Source: Streptomyces justiciae
Lineage (GTDB): Bacteria > Actinomycetota > Actinomycetes > Streptomycetales > Streptomycetaceae
NCBI RefSeq assembly: GCF_015163075.1
Contig: NZ_JADDXU010000009.1
Location: 342,163-406,162, forward strand
Length of the DNA stretch: 64,000 bases
Direction of reading: 5' to 3'
Shown: one piece after another, positions 8,364 to 17,327 of the stretch
Numbering within the stretch: position 1 is the first letter of the stretch
Layout of the letters: every line of letters begins with the position of its first letter
Program-made: the position numbers and the translations under genes
Notes under the pieces: model-generated
What the model was told of the DNA's origin: nothing
The model's input: the letters and a program-made list of their open reading frames with translations, nothing else
The model's database searches: none

Positions 8364-10397
8364 TCACGATTTCGGTACGAACGTCTTCGCGAGCGTCTGC
8401 CAGGTGTCCTTGCGCAGCTCGCTGCCCCAATTGGCGGCTTTCGCCGTGTACATCAGCGCATATCCGAGATGGTCGTTGACGACGAAACCCCGGTCGATGG
8501 TCCGGTACTTCGTGCCGCCCTCGCTGTAGGTGAACTCCCAGTCGGCAGCGAGCCAGCCGCGGTAGTCCACCTTCGCTATTCGGATCCGGTCGTACTGGGA
8601 GCGCGCCATGTACTGCTCCTGGCTCCGCCAGTCCGCCACCGGGTCGTCCTTCGGCGTCGACGTCCAGGCGACCAGCAGCTTCTGCCCGTCGGGGCCGGTG
8701 AACCGGTCCCCCGCCGAACCCGAGGACTGGAACTTCCACCCCTTGGGCAGCCCGATCGAGTACCCCTGACCGCCCTTGTACGTCTTCACCGCGGTGCCGG
8801 CGTCGCCGGCGGAACCGCCCGCGTCGCTGCCGCCGGTCGCGGTGGGACTGTTGCTCGGCGTGCTCCCGGACGTGGCCCCGGCCTCCGCCGACTGGCTCGC
8901 CTGACCGTCCGTCCGGTCGCCGCCGGCACCCTTGTCCTCCTTGGTGGAGGCACTCGCGCTCGCACTGGCCGAGGCCTTGGCACCGCCGCCGCCGCTCGCG
9001 GAGTTGTCGGACGAGTCGTCGCCCCCGCCGAGCGTGAGCGCCAGCACGACCGCGACCACGGCGAGCACCACGACCACCGCGATGATCACCAACGTCCGCC
9101 GCGGCACCACATCGGTGAGCGGCGCCCTCGGCACCGGCCGCGGCGGCAGATCCGGCGGCGCCATCACAGGCCACCCCGAACTCCGCCCACCGCCGGCCGA
9201 GTTGCCCGCCGCCCCGGAACCACTCACACCGACCGAACCGGACCCCGCAGCAACACCCGAACCAGAGCCGACGGCGCCAGCACCCGAGCCCGAAGCCACC
9301 CCACCAGCGACACCGGAAGCCCCGGAAGCCGTCTCGCCCCCCGAACCACCCTTACCCGCCCCGGACTTGGCCCGAGAAGCCGTCGCCGTACCGGCCGCCC
9401 CCGCCGCCACCGCGGCCTTCCGCACCGAACGCAGCGCCCCCCGCAGCCGCTCCCCGCCCTCACCGGCACCCCGGTCGGGCTGCGGAGGCAGCGGTACGAC
9501 CTTCGTCGCGTCCGGCGCCGGCGCGGGCTCGTCCGGCTTCGGCTCGGGCGCGTGGATCACCGCGTTGAGCATCACGCGGGCACCCGCGTCGTCGAGCCGC
9601 TTCTCGGGGTCCTTGGTGAGCAGCCCGTAGATGACGTCCTTCAGCGGACCCGCGTTCTTCGGCTCCTCCAGCGGCTCGGTCATCACCGCGGTGAGCGTCG
9701 CGATCGCGGACCCCTTGTCGTACGGCGGCACACCCTCCACCGACGCGTACAGCAGTCCGCCCAGCGACCACAGGTCGGCCGCGGGCCCCGGCTTGTGCCC
9801 ACGGGCACGCTCCGGGGAGATGTAGGAGGGCGCGCCGACGAGCATGCCGGTCGAGGTGATGGACGGGTCGCCCTCGACCTGCGCGATGCCGAAGTCGGTG
9901 AGCACGACCCGGCCGTCCTCGGAGATCAGCACGTTGGACGGCTTCACGTCCCGGTGCAGGATTCCCTCGCGGTGCGCCGAACGCAGCACGTCGAGCACCG
10001 CGAGCCCGACCTCCGCCGCCCGCTTCGGCTCCAGCAGCCCGTCCTCACGGATGACCTCGGCGAGCGACTTGCCCTCGACGAGCTCCATCACGATCCACGG
10101 CCGGTCGTCCTCGTCGACCACGTCGAAGACCGTCACCGCGCTGTTGTTGCGGATCCGCGCGATCGCCTTGGCCTCCCGCAGCGTGCGCGTGATCAGCCGG
10201 CGCTTCTCCTCCTCGTCGATGTTGGAGGGGAACCGCAGTTCCTTCACGGCGACGATCCGGCCCAGGGTCTCGTCCTCGGCCCGCCACACCGTGCCCATGC
10301 CGCCGCGGCCGAGCACTGCTCCCAGCCGGTACCGCCCGGCGAGGAGACGTTCGCTCTTGTCCTGACGGGATGCCCCCGCCCGCTCCGCCTCCGACAT
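8364..10397 (-). CDS. Transmembrane Ser/Thr protein kinase with long linker and extracellular domain
   Basis: The most upstream kinase gene of the array. LGRGGMG, VAVKEL, HRDVKPSNVL, DFGIAQ and APSYISPER are intact. After the kinase domain (about 20-280) come a Gly/Ser/Ala-rich linker of about 150 residues and one membrane helix (LVIIAVVVVLAVVAVVLAL). Outside the helix are a Ser/Ala/Thr-rich stretch and an outer domain starting YSIGLPKGWKFQ. This outer domain is alignable with those of the two preceding kinases. The ATG at 10397 is chosen since the kinase fold starts about 20 residues later; the 49 extra codons upstream are unlike any kinase. Confidence 0.92.
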   Translation of the reverse strand: MSEAERAGASRQDKSERLLAGRYRLGAVLGRGGMGTVWRAEDETLGRIVAVKELRFPSNIDEEEKRRLITRTLREAKAIARIRNNSAVTVFDVVDEDDRPWIVMELVEGKSLAEVIREDGLLEPKRAAEVGLAVLDVLRSAHREGILHRDVKPSNVLISEDGRVVLTDFGIAQVEGDPSITSTGMLVGAPSYISPERARGHKPGPAADLWSLGGLLYASVEGVPPYDKGSAIATLTAVMTEPLEEPKNAGPLKDVIYGLLTKDPEKRLDDAGARVMLNAVIHAPEPKPDEPAPAPDATKVVPLPPQPDRGAGEGGERLRGALRSVRKAAVAAGAAGTATASRAKSGAGKGGSGGETASGASGVAGGVASGSGAGAVGSGSGVAAGSGSVGVSGSGAAGNSAGGGRSSGWPVMAPPDLPPRPVPRAPLTDVVPRRTLVIIAVVVVLAVVAVVLALTLGGGDDSSDNSASGGGGAKASASASASASTKEDKGAGGDRTDGQASQSAEAGATSGSTPSNSPTATGGSDAGGSAGDAGTAVKTYKGGQGYSIGLPKGWKFQSSGSAGDRFTGPDGQKLLVAWTSTPKDDPVADWRSQEQYMARSQYDRIRIAKVDYRGWLAADWEFTYSEGGTKYRTIDRGFVVNDHLGYALMYTAKAANWGSELRKDTWQTLAKTFVPKS

Positions 10398-10682
10398 GCG
10401 TCCCCTCATACAACCCGCCCTGACAGAGCCTCCATTGTCCCTCACCCGACAAGTGCCCAACGCCCAGGGTGCCCCTGACGACAAGCCGACCATCAGGGCG
10501 ACCGACCCCTCACAGCGCGTGGCGGTCACGCGCCCCAAAGGCACCCCAAAGACACCTCAAAGACACGCCGACCCCCACCCCGCGCCCACACTTCCGGCAC
10601 CACCCGACGGCGAGTTTCAGCCACCATGCATGATGGGCCGCGCCACAGGAGGAGCCCACCACGCCGAACAGGAGGACCCGCC

Positions 10683-11726
10683 GTGCCGCCGTTTCGGACA
10701 CTACTGGCCGTACCTGTGTCCTTGGCGCTCCTCGCACTGGCCCCGGCCGCCTCCTCCGCCCCCGCCACACCGCCGACGGACGCGGTCCTCCCTCTGCTGC
10801 TCACCACGGGCGAAGCACCGGCCGCCGCTCTGCTGGCCCACGAGGAGACGGAGACGCACTACGCCGAGGCCGGGTCCGGAATCGCCCGCGCCGACCACTT
10901 CCGCGCCGGCAGCATCACGAAGTCCTTCATCGCGACCGTGATCCTCCAACTGGCCGCGGAACACCGGCTGTCCCTGTCCGACACCGTCGACCAGCACCTG
11001 CCGGGCCTGGTGCGCGGCGCCGGCAACGACGGCCGCACGCTGACCCTGCGCGCTCTGCTCACCCACACCAGCGGCCTCTACGACTTCACCGCCGACACCG
11101 GTGGCCTGGTCCCCCTCTCCCCTCTTCAGGCCGTACGCCTCGCCGTCACCCACCCTCCGGCCGACCGAGGCCGGTACCTCTACTCGAACACCAACTACGT
11201 CGTCCTCGGCATGGTGATCAAGCAGGTCACCGGCCGCTCCTACGCCGTCGAGGCCGAGCGTCGCATCCTCACTCCGCTGCGCCTGACCGGCACCTCCTTC
11301 CCTGGTTCCCGTGCTTCTCTCCCCTCCCCGCACGGCCGCGCCCACGCGACCGACGGCACCGATGTCACCGAGCTCGACCCGCGGGTGGCCGGGGCCGCGG
11401 GCGAGCTGGTGACCACGCTCGCCGACCTGGACCGCTTCTACGGCGCGCTCCTGGGCGGTCGGCTGCTGCCCCCGCGCTGGCTGCGCGAGATGCTCGACAC
11501 CCGCGCCGCACACGGCCTGTACGGCATGGGGCTGTTTCCGGTGAAGCTGCCGTGCGGCACGACGGTGTGGGGGCACAACGGCCGTATCACCGGCAGCTAC
11601 GTGCGCACCGCGGCCACCGTCGACGGACGTCGCGTCCTCACCTTCCGCGTGAACACGACCGCGATCGCAGACCCCGACCTCGAACCGGCCCTGCTCGCCG
11701 CCGAGTTCTGCCCCCGCACCTCGTAG
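10683..11726 (+). CDS. Secreted serine hydrolase, beta-lactamase / D-Ala-D-Ala carboxypeptidase family (S12)
   Basis: A penicillin-recognising serine hydrolase, probably acting on cell-wall or small ester/amide substrates outside the cell. The catalytic S-x-x-K appears as SITK in AGSITKSF, the Y-x-N as YSN in YLYSNTNY, and the third motif as HNG in WGHNGRITG; these are the usual positions for class C/S12 proteins. An N-terminal signal peptide (hydrophobic run ending SSAPA) sends it out. The GTG start follows a perfect AGGAGG seven bases upstream, better than the in-frame ATG at 10626. It is divergent from the kinase array and convergent with glpD. Confidence 0.9.
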   Translation: MPPFRTLLAVPVSLALLALAPAASSAPATPPTDAVLPLLLTTGEAPAAALLAHEETETHYAEAGSGIARADHFRAGSITKSFIATVILQLAAEHRLSLSDTVDQHLPGLVRGAGNDGRTLTLRALLTHTSGLYDFTADTGGLVPLSPLQAVRLAVTHPPADRGRYLYSNTNYVVLGMVIKQVTGRSYAVEAERRILTPLRLTGTSFPGSRASLPSPHGRAHATDGTDVTELDPRVAGAAGELVTTLADLDRFYGALLGGRLLPPRWLREMLDTRAAHGLYGMGLFPVKLPCGTTVWGHNGRITGSYVRTAATVDGRRVLTFRVNTTAIADPDLEPALLAAEFCPRTS

Positions 11727-11835
11727 AACGCCCGGGTTCCGAACGAAGATCCCGACTCACGACACCCGTTCGAGTGACGTTCACCGGAGCGGACCGACCG
11801 CACGCACCACAGCCGCAGGCACACCACCCACACCA

Positions 11836-11865
11836 CAGCCGCAGCCGCAGCCGCAGCCGCAGCCG
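11836..11865. repeat. Short tandem repeat, five CAGCCG units
   Basis: Five perfect head-to-tail copies of the hexamer CAGCCG end just before the glpD stop codon, in the gap between two convergent genes. This is a simple microsatellite; no function is implied. Confidence 0.85.
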
Positions 11866-11867
11866 CA

Positions 11868-13574
11868 CTACAACGGCACGATGTCCGGCGCCCCCAACCG
11901 CGCCGCGTCCGCCGTCAGATCGTCCGGCTGGCGCTGCGACTCCCGCTCGGCCTCCACCCGCTTCTCGTAGTGCTCGACCTCGCGCTCGATCTGGTCCTTG
12001 TCCCAGCCCAGCACCGGCGCCATCAGCTCCGCGGCCTCGCGTGCGCTCCGCGTGCCCCGGTCGAAGGTCTCGATGGAGATGCGGGTCCGCCGGGTCAGCA
12101 CGTCGTCCAGATGCCGCGCCCCCTCGTGCGAGGCGGCGTACACGACCTCGGCGCGCAGATAGTCGTCGGCCGCGTGCAACGGCTCGCCCAGCGAGGGGTC
12201 CTGCGCGATGAGCTCCAGGACCTCCTCGGCCAGTGAGCCGAATCGGTTCAGCAGATGCTCCACCCGCACCACGTGCAGCCCCGTCCGCGCGGCGATCCGC
12301 GCTCGCGCGTTCCACAGCGCCCGGTACCCCTCGGCGCCGAGCAGCGGCACGTCCTCGGTGACGCATTCCGCGACCCGCAGATCGAGCCCGTGCACCGCTT
12401 CGTCCACCGCGTCCTTGGCCATGACCCGGTACGTCGTGTACTTGCCGCCTGCCACCACCACGAGCCCCGGCACGGGATGCGCCACGGTGTGCTCGCGGGA
12501 CAGCTTGCTCGTGGCGTCCGACTCCCCGGCCAGCAGCGGCCTCAGCCCCGCGTAGACACCCTGCACGTCGTCCCGCGTCAGCGGCACCGCGAGCACCGAG
12601 TTCACGTGCTCCAGCAGATAGTCGATGTCCGCGCTGGACGCGGCCGGGTGCGCCTTGTCGAGGTCCCAGTCGGTGTCGGTGGTGCCGACGATCCAGTGCC
12701 GGCCCCACGGGATGACGAACAGCACGGACTTCTCGGTGCGCAGGATCAGCCCGGACGTGGAGTGGATGCGGTCCTTGGGCACCACGAGGTGGATGCCCTT
12801 GGAGGCGCGGACGTGGAACTGGCCGCGCTCGCCCACCATGGCCTGGGTGTCGTCGGTCCACACACCCGTCGCGTTGACGACCTGTTTGGCGCGGATCTCG
12901 TACTCCCCGCCCGCCTCGACGTCCTGCACGCGCGCCCCGACCACCCGTTCACCCTCACGCAGGAACCCGGTCACGCGCGCGCGGTTGGCGACCGTCGCGC
13001 CGTAGGCCGCCGCCGTGCGCACGAGCGTGGCGACGAAGCGGGCGTCGTCCATCTGGGCGTCGTAGTACTGAAGCGCCCCGACCAGGGCGTCCTTCTTCAA
13101 CGCGGGAGCCACCCGCAGGGCGTGACGGCGGCTCAGGTGACGGTGCATCGGCAGGCCGCGTCCGTGCCCGCGCGCCATCGACATCGTGTCGTAGAGGGCG
13201 ACGCCCGAACCGGCGTACAGCCGCTCCCAGCCCTTGTGCTGGAGCGGATAGAGGAAGGGCACCGGCTTCACCAGGTGCGGGGCGAGCCGCTCCAGCAGCA
13301 GGCCGCGCTCCTTCAGCGCCTCGCGGACGAGCGCGAAGTCGAGCATCTCCAGATAGCGCAGGCCGCCGTGGATGAGCTTGCTGGACCTGCTCGAGGTGCC
13401 CGACGCCCAGTCACGCGCCTCGACCAGGCCGACGGACAGCCCGCGCGTGACCGCGTCGAGGGCGGTTCCGGCACCGACCACACCGCCGCCCACCACGAGC
13501 AGGTCCAGCTCGCGCTCGGCCATGGCGGCGAGCGCCTCGGCTCGCTGCGCCGGCCCCAGTGTCGCTGTCCTCAC
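11868..13574 (-). CDS. glpD: Glycerol-3-phosphate dehydrogenase (aerobic, FAD-dependent)
   Basis: Oxidises sn-glycerol 3-phosphate to dihydroxyacetone phosphate, passing electrons to quinone at the membrane. The Rossmann FAD motif is LLVVGGGVVGAGTA near residue 25, followed by the family signature GLVEARDWASGTSSRSSKLIHGG. The conserved LIHGGLRYLE and DTDWD segments and a C-terminal DAO_C-type domain are present. Length (568 residues) is normal. It is transcribed away from the sugar-dehydrogenase homologue at 13886 and is not linked here to glpF/glpK. In other Streptomyces glpD also sits next to this kinase cluster, which supports the assignment. Confidence 0.95.
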   Translation of the reverse strand: MRTATLGPAQRAEALAAMAERELDLLVVGGGVVGAGTALDAVTRGLSVGLVEARDWASGTSSRSSKLIHGGLRYLEMLDFALVREALKERGLLLERLAPHLVKPVPFLYPLQHKGWERLYAGSGVALYDTMSMARGHGRGLPMHRHLSRRHALRVAPALKKDALVGALQYYDAQMDDARFVATLVRTAAAYGATVANRARVTGFLREGERVVGARVQDVEAGGEYEIRAKQVVNATGVWTDDTQAMVGERGQFHVRASKGIHLVVPKDRIHSTSGLILRTEKSVLFVIPWGRHWIVGTTDTDWDLDKAHPAASSADIDYLLEHVNSVLAVPLTRDDVQGVYAGLRPLLAGESDATSKLSREHTVAHPVPGLVVVAGGKYTTYRVMAKDAVDEAVHGLDLRVAECVTEDVPLLGAEGYRALWNARARIAARTGLHVVRVEHLLNRFGSLAEEVLELIAQDPSLGEPLHAADDYLRAEVVYAASHEGARHLDDVLTRRTRISIETFDRGTRSAREAAELMAPVLGWDKDQIEREVEHYEKRVEAERESQRQPDDLTADAARLGAPDIVPL

Positions 13575-13885
13575 CGCTGCCTCCCGCTGTCGGTCACGCC
13601 GGTCTCACCCGTGAGGAGTGACCCGGTCCGTATCCCCCATGCCCAAATTCTGACCGGCTTGCCCGACTTCAGCCACCAGTCGCCCCCAGCCTGTGGACAA
13701 CTTCCACGATGCGTAGGCCAAAGCTCCAGGAACTGCCGGGAGACACACGGAATCAATCCCGTATTTCGGTCATATTTACTCCTAGTCTGACATTGCGCTC
13801 GTCCATCCTGTCCACAGGACTTGCGCACCTGTCCCCCTTCGACTAACCCGCGCTGTCTCGGCTCTGGGAAGGACGGTCCAACGCC
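13575..13885. promoter_or_regulatory. Divergent intergenic region with two DnaA-box-like sequences
   Basis: A 311-base gap between divergent genes. TGTGGACAA (13692-13700) is the exact complement of the Streptomyces DnaA box TTGTCCACA. CTGTCCACA (13808-13816) is a one-mismatch copy and sits in the palindrome TCCTGTCCACAGGA. The middle part (13730-13795) is AT-richer, as expected for promoters; TAGTCT at 13783-13788 could be a -10 for the plus-strand gene, but I see no convincing -35. No ORF of note is present. Confidence 0.4.
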
Positions 13886-15097
13886 ATGCCCGCAGATCTC
13901 GCCGTCATCGGACTCGGCCCCTACGGACTGCCCCTCGCCCAGGCGGCCGTGGCCGCCGGAATCCCCACGCTCGGTTACCGCACCGGCCCCGAGGCCGGCT
14001 CGCTCAGCCCCGCCGAACTGCGCCGGATGCTCTCGGGGGGCTTCCGGCCGGCCACCTCGCCCGCCGAGCTCGGCCGGGTCCGTACGGCGGTCATCTGCGC
14101 GCCCACCCCGCGCGGCGCGGACGGCGGCCTCGACCTCAGCCAGGTGGAGTCCGCGGCCCGCACCCTCGCCGCGCACCTGCGCCCGCACACCACGGTCATC
14201 CTGGAGTCGCCGGTCCCGCCGGGCACCACCGAGGACTTCCTGCGCCCGCTCCTCGAACAGGGGTCACGCCTGCGCGCGGGCCGCGACTTCCATCTCGCGT
14301 ACTCGCCCAGCCGGGTCGATCCGGGCAACCGCGACTTCACCCCGGCCAACACCCCCAAGGTGATCGGCGGTCTGACCCCGGCCTGCACCGAGTCCGCGGC
14401 GGCGTTCTACGCGCGCCTCACCGACAAGGTGGTACGCGCGCGTGGACCGCGCGAGGCGGAGACCGTGCAGCTCCTGGAGACGAACTTCCGGCACGTCAAC
14501 ATCGCCCTCGTCAACGAGATGGCCGTCCTCTGCCACGACCTCGGCGTCGACCTGTGGGACGTGGTCCGCTGCGCGGAGACCAAGCCGTTCGGCTTCCAGG
14601 CCTTCCGCCCCGGCCCCGGCGTCGGCGGCCACTCGGTCCCGCAGGACCTGACGAGCGCCCCCGTCGGCCGCGGCCTGCGCATGGTGGAACTCGCCCAGCA
14701 GGTCAACAGCCAGATGCCGCGTTACGTCGTCCAGCGCGCCGCCACCCTCCTCAACGAGCACGGCAAGTCCGCGCGCGGCGCCCGCGTCCTCCTCCTCGGC
14801 GTGACGTACAAGCCCGACCTCGCCGACCAACAGGCCACTCCCGCGCGCGAGATCGCGGTACGGCTGATGGAGCTCGGCGCCTCGGTCAGCTACCACGACC
14901 CGCACGTCCCCTCCTGGAACGTCCTGGACCGCCCGGTCCCCCGCGCGGACTCCTTCTACGAGGCCGCCGCCGACGCGGACCTGACGATCCTGCTCCAACA
15001 GCACCGCACGTACGACCTCCAGGGGTTGTCCGTGAAGGCGCAGCTGCTGCTGGACACGCGGGGCGCCACCCCGACCGGAGCGGCACACCGCCTCTGA
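13886..15097 (+). CDS. UDP-glucose/GDP-mannose dehydrogenase family protein with Ser at the catalytic Cys position
   Basis: A nucleotide-sugar 6-dehydrogenase homologue of normal length (403 residues). The N-terminal NAD domain starts ADLAVIGLGPYGLPLA, the central dimerisation domain contains ETVQLLETNFRHVNIALVNE, and the C-terminal domain contains LLLGVTYKPDLADQQATPA. In active enzymes the segment GPGVGGHCIPxDP carries the Cys that forms the thiohemiacetal. Here it reads GPGVGGHSVPQDL, with Ser at residue 250. Full oxidation to a uronic acid is therefore doubtful. It may perform only a partial reaction or serve another role. The gene stands alone, with no sugar-polymer genes nearby, and is preceded by an AT-richer promoter region. 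Confidence 0.85.
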   Translation: MPADLAVIGLGPYGLPLAQAAVAAGIPTLGYRTGPEAGSLSPAELRRMLSGGFRPATSPAELGRVRTAVICAPTPRGADGGLDLSQVESAARTLAAHLRPHTTVILESPVPPGTTEDFLRPLLEQGSRLRAGRDFHLAYSPSRVDPGNRDFTPANTPKVIGGLTPACTESAAAFYARLTDKVVRARGPREAETVQLLETNFRHVNIALVNEMAVLCHDLGVDLWDVVRCAETKPFGFQAFRPGPGVGGHSVPQDLTSAPVGRGLRMVELAQQVNSQMPRYVVQRAATLLNEHGKSARGARVLLLGVTYKPDLADQQATPAREIAVRLMELGASVSYHDPHVPSWNVLDRPVPRADSFYEAAADADLTILLQQHRTYDLQGLSVKAQLLLDTRGATPTGAAHRL

Positions 15098-15255
15098 AGC
15101 GGAAGCGGGCGCTCAGGGGCCCCGAAAACGGCTGGTGGACGCGGTCGGTGTGCCTGCTACTCTTCGGCGACTCGCCTCCCCGGCGAGCCTCGTCGCACAG
15201 TCGTGCGCACACCCCACACCGCTCGTCCAGCCAGTCCCATGGGGGGATCTCTGTC

Positions 15256-15744
15256 ATGACCCAGCCAACCCCGCCGCAGCAGCCCACCGACGGCAACCCG
15301 TTCGCCCAGGCGCCCGCCCCGGTACCGCCGGCCGCCCCGGCCCAGGGCAACGTCGCCCTCGGCGTGCTCGCCGCCGTCGTCGTGGCCGTGGTCACCGCGT
15401 TCGTCTACGGCGCCATCCTCAAGTCGACCGAGCACGAGATCGGCTACGTCGCGGTCGGCGTCGGCTTCGCGGTCGGCTACGTCGCCGGCAAGGTCGGCGG
15501 CGCCAACCCCGCCCTGCCGATCGTGAGCGCCGTCCTGTCCCTGGGCGCGGTCTACGCCGGCCAGATCCTCGGCATCGCCATGATCGGCGCCGACGAGTCC
15601 GGCATGAACATCGGCACCATCCTCACCGACCACTTCAGCCTGGTCACCGACGTCTGGAGCGAGGAGGCCGACGTCCTGACCTTCGTCTTCCTGGCGGTCG
15701 GCGCGGCCGCAGCGTTCTCGGGCGCGAAGAAGGCCGTGGCCTGA
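15256..15744 (+). CDS. Small membrane protein, unknown function
   Basis: A 162-residue protein: a Pro/Gln/Ala-rich cytoplasmic head of about 30 residues, then about four hydrophobic segments. These are VALGVLAAVVVAVVTAFVYG, a Gly-rich IGYVAVGVGFAVGYVAGKVGG, LPIVSAVLSLGAVYAGQILGI, and a last one near the C-terminus. The loop ESGMNIGTILTDHFSLVTDVW lies between the last two. No family is recognised. The ATG is preceded by GGGGGG eight bases upstream. The next gene starts two bases after the stop, so the two are almost certainly co-transcribed and translationally linked. Confidence 0.85.
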   Translation: MTQPTPPQQPTDGNPFAQAPAPVPPAAPAQGNVALGVLAAVVVAVVTAFVYGAILKSTEHEIGYVAVGVGFAVGYVAGKVGGANPALPIVSAVLSLGAVYAGQILGIAMIGADESGMNIGTILTDHFSLVTDVWSEEADVLTFVFLAVGAAAAFSGAKKAVA

Positions 15745-15746
15745 GC

Positions 15747-16010
15747 ATGGTGCCCGTGCCTCTGCTCCTCCTGCTGCTCGGCCTGGGAGGCGTCGTCTGG
15801 GGTGGCCGCTTCGCTTTCAATGTGCGCGGGGCGGCCGATGCCTGGGCGGAGCGCGCCAGGGTCAACACCGAGCTGATGGCCGCCGCCAAGAACATCCTCG
15901 ATCCGCCACGGTCGATGTGGACGGTGCGGCGCTACCGCATTCAGGGCGCGCGCGTCTTCCTCGCCGGCCTGGTCCTCCTGGTGGGAGCCTTCTTGGAAGT
16001 CTGGCTCTGA
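15747..16010 (+). CDS. Small membrane protein, unknown function
   Basis: An 87-residue protein with a hydrophobic N-terminus (VPLLLLLLGLGGVVWGG), a soluble basic middle (WAERARVNTELMAAAK...MWTVRRYRIQGARV), and a C-terminal helix (FLAGLVLLVGAFLEVWL). It is probably a two-helix membrane protein with a cytoplasmic loop. It begins two bases after the preceding membrane protein and ends before a strong terminator, so the two form a bicistronic unit. No function can be assigned. Confidence 0.8.
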   Translation: MVPVPLLLLLLGLGGVVWGGRFAFNVRGAADAWAERARVNTELMAAAKNILDPPRSMWTVRRYRIQGARVFLAGLVLLVGAFLEVWL

Positions 16011-16030
16011 GCACCCGGCGCACACGCGCG

Positions 16031-16067
16031 AAAGGGCCCGCCCACCTCACCGGTGGCCGGGCCCTTC
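16031..16067. terminator. Bidirectional terminator hairpin
   Basis: AAGGGCCCG (16032-16040) pairs with CGGGCCCTT (16058-16066) around a 17-base loop that can itself pair in part. It lies between convergent genes ending at 16010 and 16097, so it can serve both. Confidence 0.75.
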
Positions 16068-16096
16068 GTCGTACGTCCGCGATCTCGTCGTACGAC

Positions 16097-17221
16097 CTAC
16101 CGCTTGTGCTGCGAGTCCGCGACCGTCACCTCGACGCGCTGGAACTCCTTGAGCTCGCTGTAGCCGGTCGTGGCCATGGCCCGCTTCAGCGCGCCGAAGA
16201 AGTTCATGGAGCCGTCCGGGATGTGCGAGGGGCCCGTCAGGACCTCCTCGATGGTGCCGACGGTGCCGAGGTCGACCTTCTTGCCGCGCGGCAGCTCCTC
16301 GTTCACCGCCTCCATGCCCCAGTGGTGGCCGCGACCCGGCGCGTCCGTGGCGCGGGCCAGCGGGGAGCCCATCATCACGGCGTCCGCACCGCAGGCGATG
16401 GCCTTGGGGAGGTCGCCCGACCAGCCCACGCCACCGTCGGCGATCACATGCACGTACCGGCCGCCGGACTCGTCCATGTAGTCGCGGCGGGCAGCCGCCA
16501 CGTCCGCCACCGCGGTGGCCATCGGGACCTGGATGCCCAGCACGTTGCGCGTGGTGTGCGCGGCGCCGCCGCCGAAGCCGACCAGGACGCCCGCGGCACC
16601 GGTGCGCATCAGGTGCAGGGCCGCGGTGTAGGTGGCGCAGCCGCCGACGATCACCGGGACGTCGAGCTCGTAGATGAACTGCTTCAGGTTCAGCGGCTCG
16701 TGCGAACCCGAGACGTGCTCCGCGGAGACCGTCGTACCGCGGATGACGAAGATGTCCACGCCCGCGTCGACCACGGCCTTGGAGAACTGCGCCGTGCGCT
16801 GCGGGGAGAGCGCGGCCGCCGTGACCACGCCGGAGTCGCGCACCTCCTTGATGCGCGCGCCGATCAGCTCCTCCTTGATGGGCGCGGCGTAGATCTCCTG
16901 GAGGCGGCGCGTGGCCGTCTCGGCGTCGAGTTCCGCGATCTCGTCGAGCAGCGGCTGCGGGTCCTCGTACCGCGTCCACAGGCCCTCGAGGTTCAGCACG
17001 CCGAGGCCGCCGAGCTCGCCGATGCGGATCGCGGTGGCCGGGGAGACGACCGAGTCCATGGGGGCGGCCAGGAACGGCAGCTCGAAGCGGTAGGCGTCGA
17101 TCTGCCAGGCGATCGAGACCTCCTTCGGGTCGCGCGTACGACGACTCGGGACGACGGCGATGTCGTCGAAGGCGTACGCCCGGCGGCCGCGCTTGCCGCG
17201 CCCGATCTCGATCTCAGTCAC
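16097..17221 (-). CDS. guaB3: GuaB3-family IMP dehydrogenase-related protein
   Basis: A TIM-barrel protein of the IMPDH/GMP-reductase superfamily with no CBS domains (374 residues). It contains the phosphate-binding ADGGVGWSGDLPKAIACGADAVMMGSPLA. In true IMPDH the loop GSICTTR holds the catalytic Cys; here the aligned segment reads GGGAAHTTRN, so the Cys is missing. It therefore should not be a standard IMP dehydrogenase; family members have been discussed as GMP-reductase-like. The start is GTG at 17221 with GGGAAAGG upstream. It lies directly downstream of guaB on the same strand, with a strong hairpin between them. Confidence 0.88.
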   Translation of the reverse strand: MTEIEIGRGKRGRRAYAFDDIAVVPSRRTRDPKEVSIAWQIDAYRFELPFLAAPMDSVVSPATAIRIGELGGLGVLNLEGLWTRYEDPQPLLDEIAELDAETATRRLQEIYAAPIKEELIGARIKEVRDSGVVTAAALSPQRTAQFSKAVVDAGVDIFVIRGTTVSAEHVSGSHEPLNLKQFIYELDVPVIVGGCATYTAALHLMRTGAAGVLVGFGGGAAHTTRNVLGIQVPMATAVADVAAARRDYMDESGGRYVHVIADGGVGWSGDLPKAIACGADAVMMGSPLARATDAPGRGHHWGMEAVNEELPRGKKVDLGTVGTIEEVLTGPSHIPDGSMNFFGALKRAMATTGYSELKEFQRVEVTVADSQHKR

Positions 17222-17280
17222 GTGTGTGGCCTTTCCCTGATGCGTTGCAGCGCCTTCCAGTATCCCCGACGGGTACGACA

Positions 17281-17311
17281 AGGGCGGCCCCGGATGCTCC
17301 GGGGCCGCCCT
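17281..17311 (-). terminator. Terminator hairpin downstream of guaB
   Basis: AGGGCGGCCCCGGA pairs perfectly with TCCGGGGCCGCCCT around a three-base loop, just after the guaB stop and before the guaB3 start. It suggests that the two genes are at least partly separate transcription units. Confidence 0.8.
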
Positions 17312-17327
17312 CACGCGCGCGTAGCGA

